Positions 61,313 through 64,000 of a stretch of DNA of 64,000 bases are shown here, piece by piece. Every line of letters begins with the position of its first letter. Position 1 is the stretch's first letter. The DNA is from Actinomycetota bacterium. GTDB lineage: Bacteria; Actinomycetota; Coriobacteriia; Anaerosomatales; Anaerosomataceae. The stretch lies in assembly GCA_009773565.1 (NCBI GenBank), contig WSXY01000002.1:1-64000 (forward strand). Direction: 5' to 3'. The notes beneath the pieces were generated by a model. The model was not told the DNA's origin and did no database searches. It saw only the letters and a program-made list of their open reading frames with translations. The position numbers and the translations under genes are program-made.

Positions 61313-62745
61313 AGGACGCTGCGGCAGAGAAGCCCCGCCACAGGCCCTCGCGGGCCCCGCGTACGCCCATGCCCGAGCGTGACGCGCGCGAGCGCGCGAT
61401 GACGTTCGACGAGGTCGGCCTCGGCTACACCGAGGAGATGGCGGTCGCCGAGGCGAACCGTTGCATCCAGTGCAAGAACCCGACGTGCATCGAAGGGTGT
61501 CCGGTCAACATCGACATCAAGTCGTTCATCGCCGGCATCATCGAGGGCGACTACACCCGGGCGATCGCTGTGCTCAAGGAGCGCAATGCGCTACCGGCCG
61601 TCTGCGGCCGTGTATGCCCGCAGGAGGAGCAATGCGAGGCTTCCTGTGTATTGGCGCGCAAGGGCGAGCCGGTGGCCATAGGGCGCCTTGAGCGCTGGCT
61701 TGGCGACTTCGACCTGTCGTGCGACCTCGAACACCGGTGTGCGCCGGTTGTCGGTGAGCCGAGCGGTAGGCGGGTGGCGGTCGTGGGCTCGGGCCCAGCT
61801 GGCCTCGCGTGTGCGGGCGAACTGCGACGCTTCGGGCATGCGGTGACGGTCTTCGAGTCGCTCCACGCACCCGGCGGCGTTCTCACCTACGGTATCCCGG
61901 AGTTCCGGCTCCCGAAGGCGATCGTGCAGGCGGAGATCGAGATGCTCGAAGTCATGGGCGTCGAGCTCGTTACCGACGTCGTTGTCGGCGCCACATACAC
62001 GCTCGATGATCTCCTCGGCGAGGAGGGTTTTGACGCCGTGTTCGTCGGCAATGGCGCGGGGCTTCCGATGTTTCTCGGCGTACCTGGCGAGAACCTCAAC
62101 GGCGTGTACAGCGCGAACGAGTTCCTCACGCGTGTGAACCTCATGAAGGCCTACGAGTTCCCTACGTACGACACGCCGGTTGCACGCGGGCGCAAAGTCG
62201 CCGTCGTTGGCGGCGGCAACGTCGCAATGGACGCGGCGCGTACGGCCAAGCGCCTCGGTGCCGAGGAGGTCTTCCTCGTGTATCGCCGCTCGGAGGACGA
62301 GATGCCGGCGCGGCGAGAAGAGGTCCACCACGCGCGCGAGGAAGGCATCGAGTTCAAGATGCTGTGCTCGCCAGCGGAGATCGTGGGTCGCGACGGGTTC
62401 GTGACCGGCATGGTCGCCACGCGCATGGAGCTCACCGAGCCCGATGCGAGCGGACGGCGGGCGCCGGTCTGCGTTCTGGACTCGGATTTCACGATCGAGT
62501 GCGACACCGTGATCATCGCGCTTGGCACGCGGGCGAATCCGCTTCTCTCGCAGACAACGCCGGACCTCGAGGTGTCTTCGCGCGGCTATATCGTCACTGA
62601 TGAGGATGGCGCGACCAACAAGCCCGGCGTTTTTGCGGGTGGCGACATCGTCACGGGATCGGCGACGGTCATCCTTGCGATGGGTGCGGGAAAGAAGGCC
62701 GCGCAGGCGATCGACCGTTGGTTGGATGCGACGAAGCGCAGCTAG
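61300..62745 (+). CDS. nfnB: NfnB-type NADPH:ferredoxin oxidoreductase / glutamate synthase small-subunit homologue
   Basis: The 481-residue subunit has N-terminal [4Fe-4S] clusters (NRCIQCKNPTCIEGCPVNID, VCGRVCPQEEQCEASC), then FAD (VGSGPAGLACAGELRR) and NAD(P) (VVGGGNVAMDAARTAKRLG) domains and a late GVFAGGDIVTGSATV. In Nfn it uses NADPH to reduce ferredoxin and NAD by flavin-based bifurcation. The start overlaps nfnA by 13 bases with GAAGGAG. It is annotated as Nfn on the basis of the pairing. Confidence 0.9.
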   Translation: MSPVEDAAAEKPRHRPSRAPRTPMPERDARERAMTFDEVGLGYTEEMAVAEANRCIQCKNPTCIEGCPVNIDIKSFIAGIIEGDYTRAIAVLKERNALPAVCGRVCPQEEQCEASCVLARKGEPVAIGRLERWLGDFDLSCDLEHRCAPVVGEPSGRRVAVVGSGPAGLACAGELRRFGHAVTVFESLHAPGGVLTYGIPEFRLPKAIVQAEIEMLEVMGVELVTDVVVGATYTLDDLLGEEGFDAVFVGNGAGLPMFLGVPGENLNGVYSANEFLTRVNLMKAYEFPTYDTPVARGRKVAVVGGGNVAMDAARTAKRLGAEEVFLVYRRSEDEMPARREEVHHAREEGIEFKMLCSPAEIVGRDGFVTGMVATRMELTEPDASGRRAPVCVLDSDFTIECDTVIIALGTRANPLLSQTTPDLEVSSRGYIVTDEDGATNKPGVFAGGDIVTGSATVILAMGAGKKAAQAIDRWLDATKRS

Positions 62746-62831
62746 GTACTCTCGGCGGTTCATGGGTTATACTCTGTGGCACAATGGGCAGATGAGCGGC
62801 ACAAAGACCGTTCGTCCGGAAGTGGGTGGCA

Positions 62832-63581
62832 ATGGCTGCGGAAGAACTCATCAACGTCCTATGCGTTGATGATGATGTCTCCATCGTCGAGATGATCAAG
62901 ATGGGTCTCGAGAACGACGGGATGCACGTGCTCTCGGCGGGAGACGGCGCAGAGGCGCTCGAGGTGCTCGCGGCCGAGCCGGTCGATGTCATCCTGCTCG
63001 ACATCATGATGCCCCGGGTGGACGGCTGGATGGCTCTGATGGAGATTCGCAACAACCCCCTCACTGCGGACATCCCGGTCATCATGCTGACCGCGAAGAC
63101 CCAGGACCTTGCGAAGATCCTCGCGTTCAAGCAGGGCGTTCAGCAGTACGTCACCAAGCCGTTCAACCTCATGGAGCTTTCCGCACGGGTCAGGAGTCTG
63201 ACCAGGAACCGCCCCCGTGCCGCTATCGGTGGCCCGGGCGGGGAGAGCGATTTCCGCAAACTCGCCGTTCGCAAGGGCGGTCGCACCGTTTTGCTCAATC
63301 TCGACGATATCGTCTATATCTCGGCAAAGAACAAGTCGACCTATGTGCATACGTACGAGAACCAGTACCTTGTCGACCTCACGCTGACAGAGCTCGAAGC
63401 GAAGTTCCTCAAAGAGACATTCGAGCGGGTACATCGGTCATACATGGTCAACCTGAACAAGGTCAAGGAGATACTCCGCGTCGACGGGGCGTACGTGGTG
63501 GTCGTGACTGATCGCGACGAGACGCAGATCCCGGTAGCCCGACGCCAGGTTCGCGACTTCCGGGGATCGGTGGGCATCTGA
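62832..63581 (+). CDS. Response regulator with LytTR DNA-binding domain
   Basis: The 249-residue protein has a receiver (VLCVDDDVSIVEM, phospho-Asp in ILLDIMMPRVDGW, MLTAKT, YVTKPFNLMEL) and a C-terminal LytTR domain (DDIVYISAKNKSTYVHT, FERVHRSYMVNLNKVKEI, IPVARRQV). LytTR regulators often control surface and envelope genes. No kinase is adjacent; the three kinases at 27-37 kb are far away. ATG 62832 is chosen; GTG 62826 is an alternative. Confidence 0.93.
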   Translation: MAAEELINVLCVDDDVSIVEMIKMGLENDGMHVLSAGDGAEALEVLAAEPVDVILLDIMMPRVDGWMALMEIRNNPLTADIPVIMLTAKTQDLAKILAFKQGVQQYVTKPFNLMELSARVRSLTRNRPRAAIGGPGGESDFRKLAVRKGGRTVLLNLDDIVYISAKNKSTYVHTYENQYLVDLTLTELEAKFLKETFERVHRSYMVNLNKVKEILRVDGAYVVVVTDRDETQIPVARRQVRDFRGSVGI

Positions 63582-64000
63582 TGCTGCGGTGGCGTCGCGG
63601 ATCCGTAGCGCTTGTCGCTCTCGCCCTTATCACCACCTTCGCGCTACCGCTTCCGGCGGTTGCGGTACGTACGCTCGGACTCAGCACGGGTAAGTTCGAG
63701 TTCACCGTCGCTGCGGGCCAGAAGGGCAGCGGCGAGGTTGTCGTCATGAACAGCGGCGATGAGCCGCTCCAGGTGCTCATCTATGCGGCAAACCAGAAGA
63801 TCGACGCAAAGGGCCAGGCCGAGTATGTAGTGCCGAGCCCTGAAGATACGAACGCAATCACGAATGCCGCCTCGTGGCTTCGTCTGACGATCGATGCCGA
63901 GCAGAAGGCGCTCGGGAATACGCCGTACATCGACCTCAAGCCAGGACAGCGGGTGCCGGTCCACTTCGAGTTCGAGGTACCCGATGGTGTGCCGCCAGGT
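63581..64000 (+). CDS. Exported protein, DUF916/WxL-interacting-like N terminus (partial)
   Basis: Only the first 140 residues are in the window. There is a signal peptide (to about 27), then a beta-rich domain with FTVAAGQKGSGEVVVMNSGD and YIDLKPGQRVPVHFEFEVPD, as in extracellular domains such as DUF916 of WxL-interacting proteins. The start overlaps the LytTR gene stop by one base (TGATG). The C-terminal part is beyond the edge. Confidence 0.7.
   Translation, partial: MLRWRRGSVALVALALITTFALPLPAVAVRTLGLSTGKFEFTVAAGQKGSGEVVVMNSGDEPLQVLIYAANQKIDAKGQAEYVVPSPEDTNAITNAASWLRLTIDAEQKALGNTPYIDLKPGQRVPVHFEFEVPDGVPPG

Noticed and set aside
61591-62763. A 390-codon minus-strand frame opposite nfnB
   Set aside because: It is a shadow of a gene with clear cluster and FAD motifs; its composition is typical of antisense frames.
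1-64000. CRISPR arrays, rRNA genes or complete transposases
   Set aside because: No regularly spaced repeats, rRNA-like sequence or transposase motifs were seen on reading either strand.

Overview
The window is a GC-rich bacterial chromosome segment that most resembles an anaerobic actinobacterium of the Coriobacteriia type. This is an inference from gene content, not a database result. The clues are a ferredoxin-linked 2-oxoacid oxidoreductase, an Nfn-type electron-bifurcating pair, two surface proteins with CWB2 cell-wall-binding repeats, frequent GTG/TTG starts, and a Bacillus-like housekeeping block containing abrB, veg and spoVG in an otherwise actinobacterial setting. I saw no rRNA genes, CRISPR array or complete insertion sequence.

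Layout. 1-9.4 kb: tRNA-Asp, a RecB/Cas4-like plus DEDD fusion nuclease (DUF2779), a lipoprotein, and many small housekeeping or unknown genes, one of them frameshifted. 9.4-17.4 kb: a CWB2 surface protein, then an XRE/cupin regulator, an acyl-CoA ligase and a four-subunit 2-oxoacid:ferredoxin oxidoreductase, followed by an AbrB/PIN toxin-antitoxin pair. 17.4-25.9 kb: glycosyltransferase, cold-shock protein, a second frameshifted gene, tautomerase, M20 peptidase, a second CWB2 protein and an MprF-like protein. 25.9-27.2 kb: tRNA-Phe carrying a roughly 1.2-kb mini-island bounded by a 62-bp direct repeat of the tRNA 3' portion. It holds a winged-helix regulator and a nucleotidyltransferase resembling a minimal AbiE-type system. 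27.3-42.3 kb: signalling genes, comprising three histidine kinases with very similar cores, a coiled-coil wall protein, an HD-GYP protein with a Tyr-Asp in place of His-Asp, a HEAT-repeat protein sharing its N-terminal domain, and a degenerate ImmA-like protein.

42.4-57.6 kb: ROK kinase and DUF362 ferredoxin protein, then a block in the order rsmI, abrB (inverted), metG, tatD, flavin reductase, yabE-like, ksgA, veg, ispE, spoVG, tRNA-Gln, glmU, prs, rplY/ctc, pth. This order is largely that of Bacillus subtilis, and partly that of Mycobacterium. 57.6-64 kb: an M23 endopeptidase, a small membrane protein, ApbE, NfnA/NfnB, a LytTR response regulator and the start of an exported protein cut by the window edge.

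How the parts fit together. The oxoacid oxidoreductase and the Nfn pair would exchange electrons through ferredoxin and NAD(P)H. The kinases, HD-GYP protein and LytTR regulator suggest heavy environmental sensing. The CWB2, MprF, M23, YabE and coiled-coil proteins maintain a Gram-positive type envelope. The candidate for a less-described system is the tRNA-Phe mini-island. A second is the HEAT/HD-GYP pair with its shared N-terminal domain and substituted metal-site residue.
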